The position numbers were made by a program, and so were the translations under genes. From positions 1 to 64,000 of the forward strand of contig NZ_RQGA01000009.1 of assembly GCF_004769575.1 (NCBI RefSeq): a stretch of 64,000 bases of DNA, in the 5' to 3' direction. The stretch comes from Leptospira perdikensis (GTDB lineage Bacteria > Spirochaetota > Leptospiria > Leptospirales > Leptospiraceae). This document shows positions 46,873 to 55,437 of this stretch, in pieces. The notes below the pieces were generated by a model. That model was given only the letters and a program-made list of their open reading frames with translations. It made no database searches and had not been told where the DNA came from. Numbering within the stretch: position 1 is the first letter of the stretch; each line of letters opens with the position of its first letter.

Positions 46873-48006
46873 ATGAAAACCATTATTACACTTTTTACCA
46901 TCTTTTTTCTATCCTTTCAATGCAGTCGATTTCAGTTCGGATCCAACCAAACAAAAGACGAAACAGCCGGTGCCGTCATCACTTTCTTACAAGGTACCAT
47001 TCTGATCAGCACGCAGGGAAAAGAAATTCAGGCCAAACTGGGGGACGTGATTCGTCCGGGAGATCGCATCGTCACAAAACTAGGGCGGGTGGATTTACAA
47101 ACGTATCGTGGCGAAGTGATTCGCATTAAAGACAACTCGGATGTTTTATTTCGAGAAATCGCTGGACAAAGTCGCCAAAACACCGACATCCATTTGTGGG
47201 CAGGAAACCTCCTCGTAAAATCAGTAAAATTAAAATCGGGTCAAAACCTTTCTGTAACATCACCTACTATGGTTGCGGGAGTTCGTGGGACAGTGTTTTC
47301 TTTTGAACTAGAGAAAGGGTCTGTACCTAAGGTGAAAGTTTATGAAGGGGCTGTAGCCGTTGCTTTTAAAACTTCACCAAAATTAATAGAAATCAACGAA
47401 GGCCTCTCTAAAGAAAATTACAATCGTTTGGTGAAGACATTGGAAGAGAACGAAGTGGTTTTGGAGCCGGGGGAATGTTTAGAAGTCAATCCTAACTTAA
47501 ATGAATTGGTTTATTTGATTAATGCTAAGGTAGCGGCTGGTACACTTTCTGGAGACGAATTATCGGGTTTTATCGATTTTGATTCTGGATTGTCTAAGGC
47601 TGGTAGTGCTGTCACACCGCAAGAAAAAGCCGAAGCAGAAACGTTAGTTGTGATTCCTTCAGAGACAGTAAAAAAACAAATCGAGTCGCAAAACACAAAT
47701 TCTACAGAGGCTGTTACTACGACGATTGCAAAAGAACACGAAGAAAAACGGTTTGAAGCATTGAATAAAATCACTGCTGATGCAGAAAAAACCGGTTTGG
47801 ACAATGAGGAAGAGATCCATAACCATTATAGTGTTTTAGAAACCATCCACAAATCAAATGGGGAAATTCTTTCTGGGGCCGTCGTCGCTCAGTTAGGTGA
47901 TATTTTTATTGTTCATTCAACAAAAGGAGTCTTTCAGTTAGAAATGAACGATATTGAATACGTGGAATACAAAAACTTCAAAGTCAAAACGAAGACAAAA
48001 AAATAA
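46873..48006 (+). CDS. FecR-domain lipoprotein
   Basis: 378 residues from ATG 46873, which gives a clean lipoprotein signal (MKTIITLFTIFFLSFQC, lipobox LSFQC). Residues about 30-150 form a FecR domain: FLQGTILISTQGKEIQAKLGD, RPGDRIVTKLGRVDLQTYRG, LWAGNLLVKS and TSPTMVAGVRGTVFSFE. The rest is Glu- and Ala-rich, possibly helical (KEHEEKRFEALNKI), with a C-terminal beta region. FecR domains sense or present signals near the envelope; here there is no ECF sigma factor next to it, so its role is unknown. The frame extends upstream to 46837 but the lipobox supports the later start. Confidence 0.75.
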   Translation: MKTIITLFTIFFLSFQCSRFQFGSNQTKDETAGAVITFLQGTILISTQGKEIQAKLGDVIRPGDRIVTKLGRVDLQTYRGEVIRIKDNSDVLFREIAGQSRQNTDIHLWAGNLLVKSVKLKSGQNLSVTSPTMVAGVRGTVFSFELEKGSVPKVKVYEGAVAVAFKTSPKLIEINEGLSKENYNRLVKTLEENEVVLEPGECLEVNPNLNELVYLINAKVAAGTLSGDELSGFIDFDSGLSKAGSAVTPQEKAEAETLVVIPSETVKKQIESQNTNSTEAVTTTIAKEHEEKRFEALNKITADAEKTGLDNEEEIHNHYSVLETIHKSNGEILSGAVVAQLGDIFIVHSTKGVFQLEMNDIEYVEYKNFKVKTKTKK

Positions 48007-48380
48007 GAGGATTTCCATCGAGGGGGTTCTTTGGGAAACCCCCCTTAAAAATGGAAAGAGCGGTAAATCCCTTAATGGACTCTGCCTTTGATCCATTTTT
48101 AAAAAATAACAGTGGTCATAAGGTGGATTATCGGTGGGGTTTTGCCAATGAAGTTTGTTTTCCTGTCGCTTTACATACCTGCCGACCGATTGAATGAGAC
48201 AAATGAACACAGTGCACTTAGGTCACCTCTCCCTCGTTTTATCTCCCTCGTAGATCTACCAAACTCTTTGTTCTCGTGCTTCGTTTCAGCCCGAAATCAA
48301 TTGGGAACTTCAACCCAGAATTCAAAGGTAGAAATGGTAATATATTTACAAAAATTTTATGAACCATAAGATCGATCCTT
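48007..48380. other. Intergenic region with a GC-rich hairpin
   Basis: 374 bases between the FecR-like lipoprotein and the chemotaxis receptor. At 48022-48043 GGGGGTT and AACCCCC can form a seven-base stem just after the upstream stop, a weak terminator because only TTAAAA follows. TTTACA (48345) and TAAGAT (48367) with 16-base spacing could be a promoter ending just before ATG 48381. An 85-codon open frame at 48112-48369 has no good start site or recognisable motif and I do not support it. Confidence 0.45.
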
Positions 48381-50453
48381 ATGAGTATACGACAAAGGGT
48401 CTCTCTATCCATCGCCGGTATTTTATTTATAGGGTTTTTGATACTAACCACATTTCAAATCTATCGCACAATCACAGACCTCAATGCCGAAATCAAAGAG
48501 AATTCAAAAATCACTTCTGAAAAATGGTCCTATGAAATCCAAGAACATCTAAATGCAATGATGGGAGTGATTCGGGGATTTCGTTTTGCCTTGTTTTATG
48601 CATCCCCGCCTCGAGAATCTATGATCAGTAGTATGAGAGAAATCTTGGAAAGGAACGAAGATATATTCGCCATCTGGTTATGTTATGAACCGAACGCTTA
48701 TGAAGGAAGAGATGCGGCCTTCGTCGGCAAACCAGGCCATGATAAAACAGGTAGGTTCATTCCTTATTTACATAGAACTGCTGATGGCAAAATCAATTTT
48801 GAGCCATTAGTCGACTATGACAATCCAAACGGGGCCGGTGATTATTATAACCAAGTAAAAAAATCAAATAAAGCAAAGGTCTTTGGTCCTTACGAATATT
48901 TGGCGGGAGGGAAAAAAATTCAAATGATATCTCTTGTGGTTCCTATTTATCCTAAGGGGAAATTTATGGGAGCTGCTGGTATCGATTTAGATGTCAGCAC
49001 ATTACAGGAAAAAATTGGGGATACACGTCCATTTCGTGGCCAAGGGCATATTGCCTTTATTTCGTCTGATGGAACTTATGTGATGTATGGGCAGGATCAA
49101 ACCAAACTTGGTAAAAAAATAGAAAACCCTGATCATTTGAAATTTTATTTAGAAAATTTAAAATTAGGAAAAATGTTTACAATCCAACATGATGGTTACA
49201 CAAACTATTTTTCCCCGTTTCATATTGGTAAAGATCCTCAATTTTGGGCGCTTCAGATTAGTATTCCTGATTCCATTTTTAGTGATCAAATTACTAAAGT
49301 TATCCTTAGTTCTACTTTGATATCAGTTGCAATTTTGTTTGTAGTTTTATTTTTCTTAAATTTTGTATTTAAGAATCAAATCAGTCTTCGTTTGGAAAAG
49401 GCAATGGATTTTTCTTCTCAAATTGCGAATGGAAACCTCGCTATCAACGCGGAAGAAATCAATCAAGATGAAATTGGAAGTTTGTTACATTCGATGAATC
49501 GAATGAAAAATAGTTTGGTTTCTATCATTGGTGATATCAAACAAACAGTAGAAAAGTTGGGTAACCAATCGAATACGATGGCATCCACTTCCCAAAATTT
49601 ATCAGACACTTCACAGACACAAGCTTCTGCTGCCGAAGAATCTTCTGCTGCCGTGGAAGAGTTGTCTGCATCGGCAGAAAACGTTGGTAAGTCGATGGAA
49701 GATGCTGTTGTTAAAATGAAAGAAATTGATAAGTCCGTGTTAACTTTAAGAGAAGAAGTTCAAAATATTAATAAAGAAATGGAATACCTTGCAAAATTTG
49801 CATCGGAATCCAGAGAACACGCTGTTGTTGGTGAAACTGCAATGAACGAATCTACACGGGCCATGGAAGACATAGGTGAAAAAGCAGAACGAATTAGTGA
49901 AGTATTGGATATCATCACTGAAATTTCAGAAAAGACCAATTTGCTTGCGTTAAATGCGGCGATTGAGGCTGCTCGAGCAGGGGAAGCTGGTAGAGGGTTT
50001 GCAGTAGTTGCCGAAGAGATCGGAAAACTCGCTCTACAAACTGGTGCTTCAGTAAAAGAGATTGGGGATCTTGTGATATCAACAAATTCTGCAGTGGAGA
50101 ATGGAAATAAAAAAGTAACTGAAGCTGCACAAGTTTTGAATCTACTCAATAGTCGTGTGAAAGAGTTTGAAACTTCTGCAACTAGGGTGCTCGGTTCTGT
50201 ATTACTTCAAGAGAACAATGCAAGGGACATCGCTCAAAATTCGAACCTGCTCACTAACCTAAACTTACAAATTGAAGATGCTGTTTTTGAACAGAAGAGG
50301 GCAACAGAGGAAATTTCGAAGACAATTATCAGTATTTCTAACGGAACCCAAGATGTTGCTACTGGATCAGATCAATTGACTATTGTATCTGCGGAAATTG
50401 CTTCCCAGGCTTCCTATCTTTCTACTCAAGTGGAAAGATTCAAACTCAAATAA
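48381..50453 (+). CDS. Methyl-accepting chemotaxis protein with dCACHE sensor
   Basis: 690 residues. A membrane helix (8-30) precedes a periplasmic double-CACHE domain (about 35-305) with [47 protein letters not shown] and [20 protein letters not shown] second membrane helix (305-328), a HAMP linker and the signalling domain follow, with the conserved hairpin tip [20 protein letters not shown] then [15 protein letters not shown]. Glutamine/glutamate-rich methylation segments flank it. It transmits a small-molecule signal to CheA via CheW; the ligand is unknown. It has no strong ribosome-binding site. Confidence 0.92.
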   Translation: MSIRQRVSLSIAGILFIGFLILTTFQIYRTITDLNAEIKENSKITSEKWSYEIQEHLNAMMGVIRGFRFALFYASPPRESMISSMREILERNEDIFAIWLCYEPNAYEGRDAAFVGKPGHDKTGRFIPYLHRTADGKINFEPLVDYDNPNGAGDYYNQVKKSNKAKVFGPYEYLAGGKKIQMISLVVPIYPKGKFMGAAGIDLDVSTLQEKIGDTRPFRGQGHIAFISSDGTYVMYGQDQTKLGKKIENPDHLKFYLENLKLGKMFTIQHDGYTNYFSPFHIGKDPQFWALQISIPDSIFSDQITKVILSSTLISVAILFVVLFFLNFVFKNQISLRLEKAMDFSSQIANGNLAINAEEINQDEIGSLLHSMNRMKNSLVSIIGDIKQTVEKLGNQSNTMASTSQNLSDTSQTQASAAEESSAAVEELSASAENVGKSMEDAVVKMKEIDKSVLTLREEVQNINKEMEYLAKFASESREHAVVGETAMNESTRAMEDIGEKAERISEVLDIITEISEKTNLLALNAAIEAARAGEAGRGFAVVAEEIGKLALQTGASVKEIGDLVISTNSAVENGNKKVTEAAQVLNLLNSRVKEFETSATRVLGSVLLQENNARDIAQNSNLLTNLNLQIEDAVFEQKRATEEISKTIISISNGTQDVATGSDQLTIVSAEIASQASYLSTQVERFKLK

Positions 50454-50475
50454 ATCGAAATCAAATTTTGCTTAC

Positions 50476-50516
50476 AGAATCAAGGTCAAATCTTAGACCT
50501 TGATTCTAATGTTTTT
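50476..50516. terminator. Bidirectional terminator between receptor and porin genes
   Basis: A perfect 12-bp stem (AGAATCAAGGTC and GACCTTGATTCT) with an eight-base loop is followed by AATGTTTTTA. It sits between the convergent chemotaxis receptor and porin genes and can serve both. Confidence 0.85.
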
Positions 50517-50525
50517 AGTAATCTC

Positions 50526-52343
50526 CTAAATCGCAAATACAGTTTGGAATGTTGCCATTGTTGCCGTGGGGCTTAAATCGTATCTATGAAGTGGATCTGG
50601 TTCATTTGGATTGTTTTTTTGGTTCCTAATTGCATCACCAGCACGAATCACAGTGGCGCCAAACCAGAAGGAAACATTTTCGAATGGCGTGATGATATAA
50701 ATAAAGTTTAGTTCCGTTGCTACAAGTTTTCCTAAGTGTGGTTTGGTGACATTGTATGCATCTGTATTATAGTAATCTTCTGTGGAAGCAGTTTCTCCCG
50801 TTGCTTTACTACCGGCTACATAGTTATTATTATCATAATACCCATCTTGTAATTTAACCTTATAATACCAGTGTGGGTTTAATATAAAAGTTCCATAATT
50901 AGAAGTTTCATATTTCAAATGTAACGAATAATCTTTGATGTTTTGCCAAAAAACAAGTCCTGAGTTTCCATTTCCTGCAAAAGGCAACGATCCACCGGCC
51001 ATACGTCTTGTCGCGAACAGCGGATTATAAGTTCCTACGCTCGAATCGTTACGATTTGGATCTCCTGATGCTTGGACATATTGTACGCCAATCCGAAATT
51101 CTTTTACCGGAGTGTATCCAAGTTGAACGGCTACTATATTTGCTTTGTATCGAACAGCCTCTGACAAAGGAGGTGGCTCCCCAGTTTTTTGGTTTGTTGA
51201 ATAGGTACCATTTTGGTTCAGCCAATCGGGTGTAACTCGTTCTCCTGTAAATCCTGTTTGCCAAGCCGCTTCGACCATCCAATCGATTCCCGTTGCATCT
51301 GGTAGAGCATTGTTTTTAGTTCTATTGGTTAAACGAAAACCTGAGGTATTTAATTGGTCATCACCACGGTAACTTCTTGTTTCTGAAAGAGGAGATGGGG
51401 CGGTAGCCTTTTTTTGTTGTTTGAATAAACTATAGTTATATAAATCGATGCCCAACCAGTCAGCGACCTTCCAATTATAATGTGCACCACCATAATAGGA
51501 ATCACCGATACCACCTAATTTTGTTGAGTTGTTTGAAACAATACTATTAGAATTATTTTCTGCTCCTATCACCGATCCAAACAAATCCAATGTATGGTTA
51601 CTAATTTTTCCAGTGAACCTGAGTGCATCAAACGAGTTTCCATTTAAACTATCGTTTCTTGATCCAAGAATCCTACCGTCTCCAAACTCTAAAATCTGTC
51701 TTCCTGTTCGTAATCGAAAATTTTGGTTTGTTGTTTTTAGATCTATAAATGCTTCCCTAAGACCTGTGAAATTGTTTAATGCAACATCTTTTTGTTTACT
51801 GGTATCAACAGTAGTCCCGGCATTTGCTATTGCGCCATACTTCTGATCTGCAGTTCCATTTGATACAACTTCTCCTCCCCATAGGCGTACATCTTGTAAT
51901 GTTATTTTGAATAAAACATTTTCATTGATATCTCCTAAAAGATAAAATTGAGTTTGAGTTAGGGCATTGTTTCTATTATCTGCAGTAGATTTATCAAAGT
52001 CAGTGTTATTGAGTGAATCCACTTTTGGACGAATTCCAAAGCCAACACGAAACTTATCAGCGAACCAAAGTCCTTTATTCTCTTGGAGGGCTTTTCTTTG
52101 TTTGCCTGTCACTTGCAAAGTTCGTAAATATTCTCCAGAAAGATTTCCAATCTGCGGACTCACATACCCTTCTTTTTTTTCCTCTTTGGGTTGTGGAGGA
52201 AGAGGAGGGGGCTCAACGACTGCTTCGACCTTAGGATTTGTCGTTGGTTCTGTCTGACCATAAATTGCAGTTCCTGAACCGACGAAGGTAAGGAAAAGAA
52301 TGAGAGAAAGAAAGGGATGGGATTTTGGTATTCGCTTACTCAT
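50526..52343 (-). CDS. Alginate-export-family outer-membrane porin
   Basis: 605 residues with a signal peptide (LSLILFLTFVGSGTAIYG) and a proline-rich spacer (VVEPPPLPPQPKEEKKEG) before a beta-barrel body. The barrel region shows alternating patterns, e.g. FYLLGDINENVLFKITLQDV, FRLRTGRQILEFGDGRILGSRN, FDALRFTGKISNHTLDLFGS and DYSLHLKYETSNYGTFILN, which match the alginate_export family. Transport of a polysaccharide or small anion across the outer membrane is a guess. The C terminus ends TMATFQTVFAI without a canonical Phe. A paralogous 3' fragment lies at 1-102. About 480 bases upstream carry an operator array. Confidence 0.75.
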   Translation of the reverse strand: MSKRIPKSHPFLSLILFLTFVGSGTAIYGQTEPTTNPKVEAVVEPPPLPPQPKEEKKEGYVSPQIGNLSGEYLRTLQVTGKQRKALQENKGLWFADKFRVGFGIRPKVDSLNNTDFDKSTADNRNNALTQTQFYLLGDINENVLFKITLQDVRLWGGEVVSNGTADQKYGAIANAGTTVDTSKQKDVALNNFTGLREAFIDLKTTNQNFRLRTGRQILEFGDGRILGSRNDSLNGNSFDALRFTGKISNHTLDLFGSVIGAENNSNSIVSNNSTKLGGIGDSYYGGAHYNWKVADWLGIDLYNYSLFKQQKKATAPSPLSETRSYRGDDQLNTSGFRLTNRTKNNALPDATGIDWMVEAAWQTGFTGERVTPDWLNQNGTYSTNQKTGEPPPLSEAVRYKANIVAVQLGYTPVKEFRIGVQYVQASGDPNRNDSSVGTYNPLFATRRMAGGSLPFAGNGNSGLVFWQNIKDYSLHLKYETSNYGTFILNPHWYYKVKLQDGYYDNNNYVAGSKATGETASTEDYYNTDAYNVTKPHLGKLVATELNFIYIITPFENVSFWFGATVIRAGDAIRNQKNNPNEPDPLHRYDLSPTATMATFQTVFAI

Positions 52344-52829
52344 AATTTAGGATAGTAATCAATCTAATTCCATTATTGCAAACAAAAAATCGCTATATTG
52401 GACAATATTTCCGTAAAAGTAGAAAATTGGATGTTGTTTTTAGGCCTGACTGCCTTTTCTAGGAGTTTTGCACCTCATTTCCCACTCGAAATAATCTAAA
52501 GTCTGGAGAAAGCATTAAGGACAGATCCTTTTCTTTCTCTACACATTCGTCTGCGGTGCATGGTACCGTAAGTATTTGGATTTTATTTTTGCTTTTGGAT
52601 CAGAATGGGAAGTGACAGGAGATGCCAGAAGTGATTAGGAAAAGTTATAGAGGGGGAGGTGTTAGAGGTAGAAAGTATATGGTTGATTTCGGGAAAGGGA
52701 GTGAATGTGAACGGTTGTATAAGGAAGGTCGGTAACAAGGGAAAGTCACTTACCTTTTACACTGACTTTCAAAAGTAAGTCAGTCACCAAAGTAACTGAC
52801 TTACTTAATTAAGTGTTTAAACTTCTATA
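52344..52829. other. Porin/aldolase intergenic region with operator array and one possible small ORF
   Basis: About 486 bases. The right part (52741-52814) holds repeated GTAAGT/ACTTAC-type half sites. On the plus strand ATG 52622 opens a 37-codon frame ending at 52735, with GGGAAG eight bases upstream. It encodes a basic, glycine-rich peptide (MPEVIRKSYRGGGVRGRKY and MVDFGKGSECERLYKEGR). The segment is purine-rich, unlike flanking DNA. I see no homology and treat it as unproven. Confidence 0.4.
52741..52814. promoter_or_regulatory. Operator array related to GTAAGTCACTTAC
   Basis: GAAAGTCACTTAC (52741-52753, one mismatch to the palindrome at the TetR gene), GTAAGTCAGTCAC (52775-52787, two mismatches) and GTAACTGACTTAC (52792-52804) are clustered, followed by the palindrome ACTTAATTAAGT (52803-52814). 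AAGTCAGT and ACTGACTT alternate so that several hairpins are possible. It is 400 bases upstream of the porin and just past the aldolase stop, so the regulated gene is not clear. Confidence 0.65.
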
Positions 52830-53822
52830 CTACTTAGAAAAAAATCTTTTCTCTACTTCGTCTGGAAGTTTTTGTCCCGTAAGTTTCGCTCTTTGTACTA
52901 ATTCCCAGAAATAGCGGTAAGTTGCACGGTCATGTAAGTCTCCATCGTGTTGGATGGGTCCCCATTCTGCGTCTTGAGCTTTGATGAGAATGTCACAAGC
53001 TGTTTGCGTTTCTGCAAAGTTAGGAGCCATTGCATCTAAAATCGATTGGATTTGTGCAGGATAAATGGACCACATACGTAAGAAACCAAATTCATCATGC
53101 GCACGTTTTGCATCTGCATAGGTTTGGTAGATGTTTTTAAGGTCCAAAGTTACGTTATGAGCCGGAATCACACCATTCATGAGGGCAGCTGCTACTAAAT
53201 TAGCTTTACCGCGACGAAGGAGTTCGTGGTCAAACTGGCCAGGTGATTTCATACAAGATGCCGGAATCGCACCATGGTGGCCGGAAATAAAATCCATAAG
53301 ACCAAAGTCTAAAACTTGCAACCAAGGAAGGGCCGCAATTTCGAACACATCATTCAAAGCACCGTGAGTTTCGATAAGAACGTGAATCGGAATTTCGCGT
53401 TTGATTCCAGCTTTTTTACATGCATCTTGAATGTAAGTGATTTGTTCTTTCACCTGACTTACTTTTGTCGGTTTTGGAATCGTGATATAAGCAATTACAT
53501 TTCCTGCACCTGGAACAAGAATATCCACATCACCACGCCAATGTTCGTTCGTATAATCGTGAATACGAACACCACTCATTTTGTGTTTGTTAAGTTCGGA
53601 GTTTTGGATTCGAACAATCATTTCTGCGTGTTCTTTCTCTTTTCCTGTTTGGGCACCGTCTTCGCAGTCCATCGTGATGTCAAAAAGTCCACCGAGTTTA
53701 TTTTGTAACTCGAGAGCTTTTGTGATGAGTTTTTCAGATCCAGCGAAGTGTTCACAAGCAGGGATGATAGGGAAAGGTTTTTCTCCTGCAAAGAGTGCAG
53801 ATTGCGGGTGAGTCAGTGCCAT
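52830..53822 (-). CDS. HpcH/HpaI aldolase / citrate lyase beta family protein
   Basis: 330 residues of the CitE-like TIM-barrel family. Metal and substrate motifs appear as FDITMDCEDGAQTGKEKEHA (acidic ligand cluster near 50), GVRIHDYTNEHWRGD, IHVLIETHGALNDVFEIA (Glu near 150) and LDFGLMDFISGHHG. The reaction is likely cleavage or condensation of a 3-hydroxyacyl-CoA such as malyl-CoA or citramalyl-CoA; I cannot choose. There is no signal peptide. It is divergent from the globin gene with only 44 bases between the starts. An operator-like array lies immediately beyond its stop. Confidence 0.78.
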   Translation of the reverse strand: MALTHPQSALFAGEKPFPIIPACEHFAGSEKLITKALELQNKLGGLFDITMDCEDGAQTGKEKEHAEMIVRIQNSELNKHKMSGVRIHDYTNEHWRGDVDILVPGAGNVIAYITIPKPTKVSQVKEQITYIQDACKKAGIKREIPIHVLIETHGALNDVFEIAALPWLQVLDFGLMDFISGHHGAIPASCMKSPGQFDHELLRRGKANLVAAALMNGVIPAHNVTLDLKNIYQTYADAKRAHDEFGFLRMWSIYPAQIQSILDAMAPNFAETQTACDILIKAQDAEWGPIQHDGDLHDRATYRYFWELVQRAKLTGQKLPDEVEKRFFSK

Positions 53823-53866
53823 TTAAGTATACCTTTTTCGGATTTTTTTACCAAGTTTTGTGAATT

Positions 53867-54520
53867 TTGCCTATCGTCCAGGAAATAATAGCAAAATCCG
53901 AAAGGAGGCTTATTCAAACCGAAACTCACTTACTTTTTAGAATGGGTTTCCTGGTAGAACGATTTTCCTTTTTCCGGGGCGAACCCTCTCGTTCCTCGGG
54001 GCCGGGCCACTGCGGGCTACGCCTTCGGCTTCGGTCGAAAATTCGACTTCCCCTTCTTGTCCCTTTCGCGAAACTGACTATCGATTTGGATCCGAACGAT
54101 ATTTACACCCCAGCTGGTGGTCCTCCTCCCCCTAGTCCTAATGTTAAATTTCTTTTTGGAAAATGGGGCGAAGTTGCCATTCGTAAGTTAGTCTCTGACT
54201 TTTATGATTTAGTTGCCACTTCTGAAATCCAATGGATGTTTAAAGGAGACTGGGATTTAGCCAAAGAGAAACAGGCTGATTTTCTGATTCAGGTGTTAGG
54301 TGGCCCTAGTTTATACATTGAAAAATGGGGACCGGCTCGAATGCGAATGAGACATTTTGTGTTCCCCATTTCTGAAAAGGAAAGGGCTGTTTGGTTTCGT
54401 TGTTATGATGAAGCTTTATTAGGGTTTGATTTTGAACACGATGACAAAGTCGATTTTTTATACTTTCTTGATGGATTTAGTGCGTGGATGGTCAATCGAA
54501 AAGATTCTATTACGGATTGA
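53867..54520 (+). CDS. Truncated-haemoglobin-type globin with an unusual N-terminal region
   Basis: 217 residues as drawn. The globin domain begins near residue 90: FLFGKWGEVAIRKLVSDFYD, LVATSEIQWMFKGDWDLAKE, KQADFLIQVLGGPSLYIEKW, GPARMRMRHFVFPISEKERA and VWFRCYDEALLGFDF. The proximal His is in RMRHFVFPI and the family's GGP-x-LY-x-E motif is clear. Such globins bind oxygen or nitric oxide. The preceding 85 residues are odd: TTG 53867 has no ribosome-binding site, AAAGGAGG at 53900 has no start codon at a suitable distance, the next ATG is 53942, and residues about 37-68 are encoded by a GC-rich block. The true N terminus is therefore uncertain, and the gene may carry an inserted repeat. Confidence 0.7.
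   Translation: MPIVQEIIAKSERRLIQTETHLLFRMGFLVERFSFFRGEPSRSSGPGHCGLRLRLRSKIRLPLLVPFAKLTIDLDPNDIYTPAGGPPPPSPNVKFLFGKWGEVAIRKLVSDFYDLVATSEIQWMFKGDWDLAKEKQADFLIQVLGGPSLYIEKWGPARMRMRHFVFPISEKERAVWFRCYDEALLGFDFEHDDKVDFLYFLDGFSAWMVNRKDSITD
53921..53933. promoter_or_regulatory. Possible TetR operator in the globin leader
   Basis: GAAACTCACTTAC differs at two of 13 positions from GTAAGTCACTTAC. It lies nine bases before ATG 53942, which would place it in the promoter or leader if that ATG is the real globin start. Confidence 0.4.
53974..54072 (+). repeat. GC-rich palindromic element inside the globin reading frame
   Basis: The block from about 53974 (CGGGGCGAACCC) to 54072 (CCCTTTCGCG) is sharply richer in G and C than flanking DNA. 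It contains CGGGGCCGGG, GCGGGCTACGCC, CTTCGGCTTCGG and the palindrome GTCGAAAATTCGAC. It encodes an arginine- and leucine-rich stretch (GLRLRLRSKIRLPL) not expected in a globin. These are features of a small dispersed palindromic element inserted in frame; other copies would lie outside this window, so repetition is inference. Confidence 0.5.
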
Positions 54521-54631
54521 TTGCTCTAGCAGATGTTATTGGGATTTGGATTACTTTGGTCGTATAACAATCAAAAATACTAAAAAATTCTTGTATAAAA
54601 TGATAGCAGGTTGGCGTGATGGTGCATATTC

Positions 54632-55375
54632 ATGAACCACCAGACTTGTATGTTTCAAAAACTTTCTATTTCCATTCTACTTTTTGTTTTTCTGTCTTGT
54701 GCTAGCCGGGGTATCCCATTAGAATCTCGCTCTCATCTCAAACAAAACTCTAAACTAGAATGTCAAACATCAGAGACAGAGATTCGCACTTTCCGTATAC
54801 TCTTCCTTTTGCCGTTCTATCGCACAAATACTTTGGAGATTACAAACAATGATTATGTGGTCGAAACAAAGTCTTATGCAAAACCTTTGGATATTGGATT
54901 TACATTTCTGGGTTTCCTTTTTTCCTTAAATTCTTCTACGGACTATATTCTCTCCTGTCCTTGGAACCAAGTGGAAAAATCAGTGAAAGCAGCTGGGGAA
55001 GGTGATGGGATCCTTGAGAAATCGAAGTTGGCATTTTGGAAATCTGTCGGAAGTGCGGATCCAATTGAATCAGTTTCCTTTGAGCCTGATGATCATAGGC
55101 TGACTGATGAATCTCAGAACGAGTTGTCCGCATTGGGCCAGAAGATTCTAAAGTCGGAAGAAAAAATGCAAATTGTTTTGTATGGTAAAGTCAATACTAC
55201 CGGGGATGTTGGTTTTCAAATTCGACTTCTCAAACGCAGATTCGATGAAATCAAAACATTGATGGCAAAAGAGTCTTTGGATGTTGACTTAATCCTTCCA
55301 ATTATTGGAGAAAAGGATTCTTCTGGAGATTCTAAATTGAATTCCTCCGTTCAGATTTATTTAGTCAAAAATTAA
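54632..55375 (+). CDS. Lipoprotein with an OmpA-like C-terminal region
   Basis: 247 residues. The signal sequence MFQKLSISILLFVFLSC (from M7, 54650) ends in lipobox VFLSC; the ATG at 54632 adds six residues. The middle region has a hydrophobic stretch (LDIGFTFLGFLFSL). The C-terminal part (about 150-245: SVSFEPDDHRLTDESQNELSALGQKI, MQIVLYGKVNTTGDVGF, LLKRRFDEIKTLM) follows the pattern of OmpA-type peptidoglycan-binding domains, but key residues are poorly conserved, so that is tentative. It stands alone between the globin and argF-like genes and ends at a clear hairpin terminator. Confidence 0.6.
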   Translation: MNHQTCMFQKLSISILLFVFLSCASRGIPLESRSHLKQNSKLECQTSETEIRTFRILFLLPFYRTNTLEITNNDYVVETKSYAKPLDIGFTFLGFLFSLNSSTDYILSCPWNQVEKSVKAAGEGDGILEKSKLAFWKSVGSADPIESVSFEPDDHRLTDESQNELSALGQKILKSEEKMQIVLYGKVNTTGDVGFQIRLLKRRFDEIKTLMAKESLDVDLILPIIGEKDSSGDSKLNSSVQIYLVKN

Positions 55376-55381
55376 CCAATC

Positions 55382-55416
55382 AAACCCAATTGCTCCCGGC
55401 ACTTGGGTTTTTATTT
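55382..55416. terminator. Intrinsic terminator between convergent genes
   Basis: AAACCCAA and TTGGGTTT form an eight-base stem that continues after one mismatch with TGC/GCA around TCCCG. It is followed by TTATTT and lies between the lipoprotein stop and the carbamoyltransferase stop. Confidence 0.8.
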
Positions 55417-55437
55417 GTTCACTCGTTGATACAAATG

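Noticed and set aside
48112..48369. 85-codon open frame in the FecR lipoprotein to receptor gap
   Set aside because: No convincing ribosome-binding site, no domain or signal sequence, composition unlike nearby genes; kept only as intergenic.
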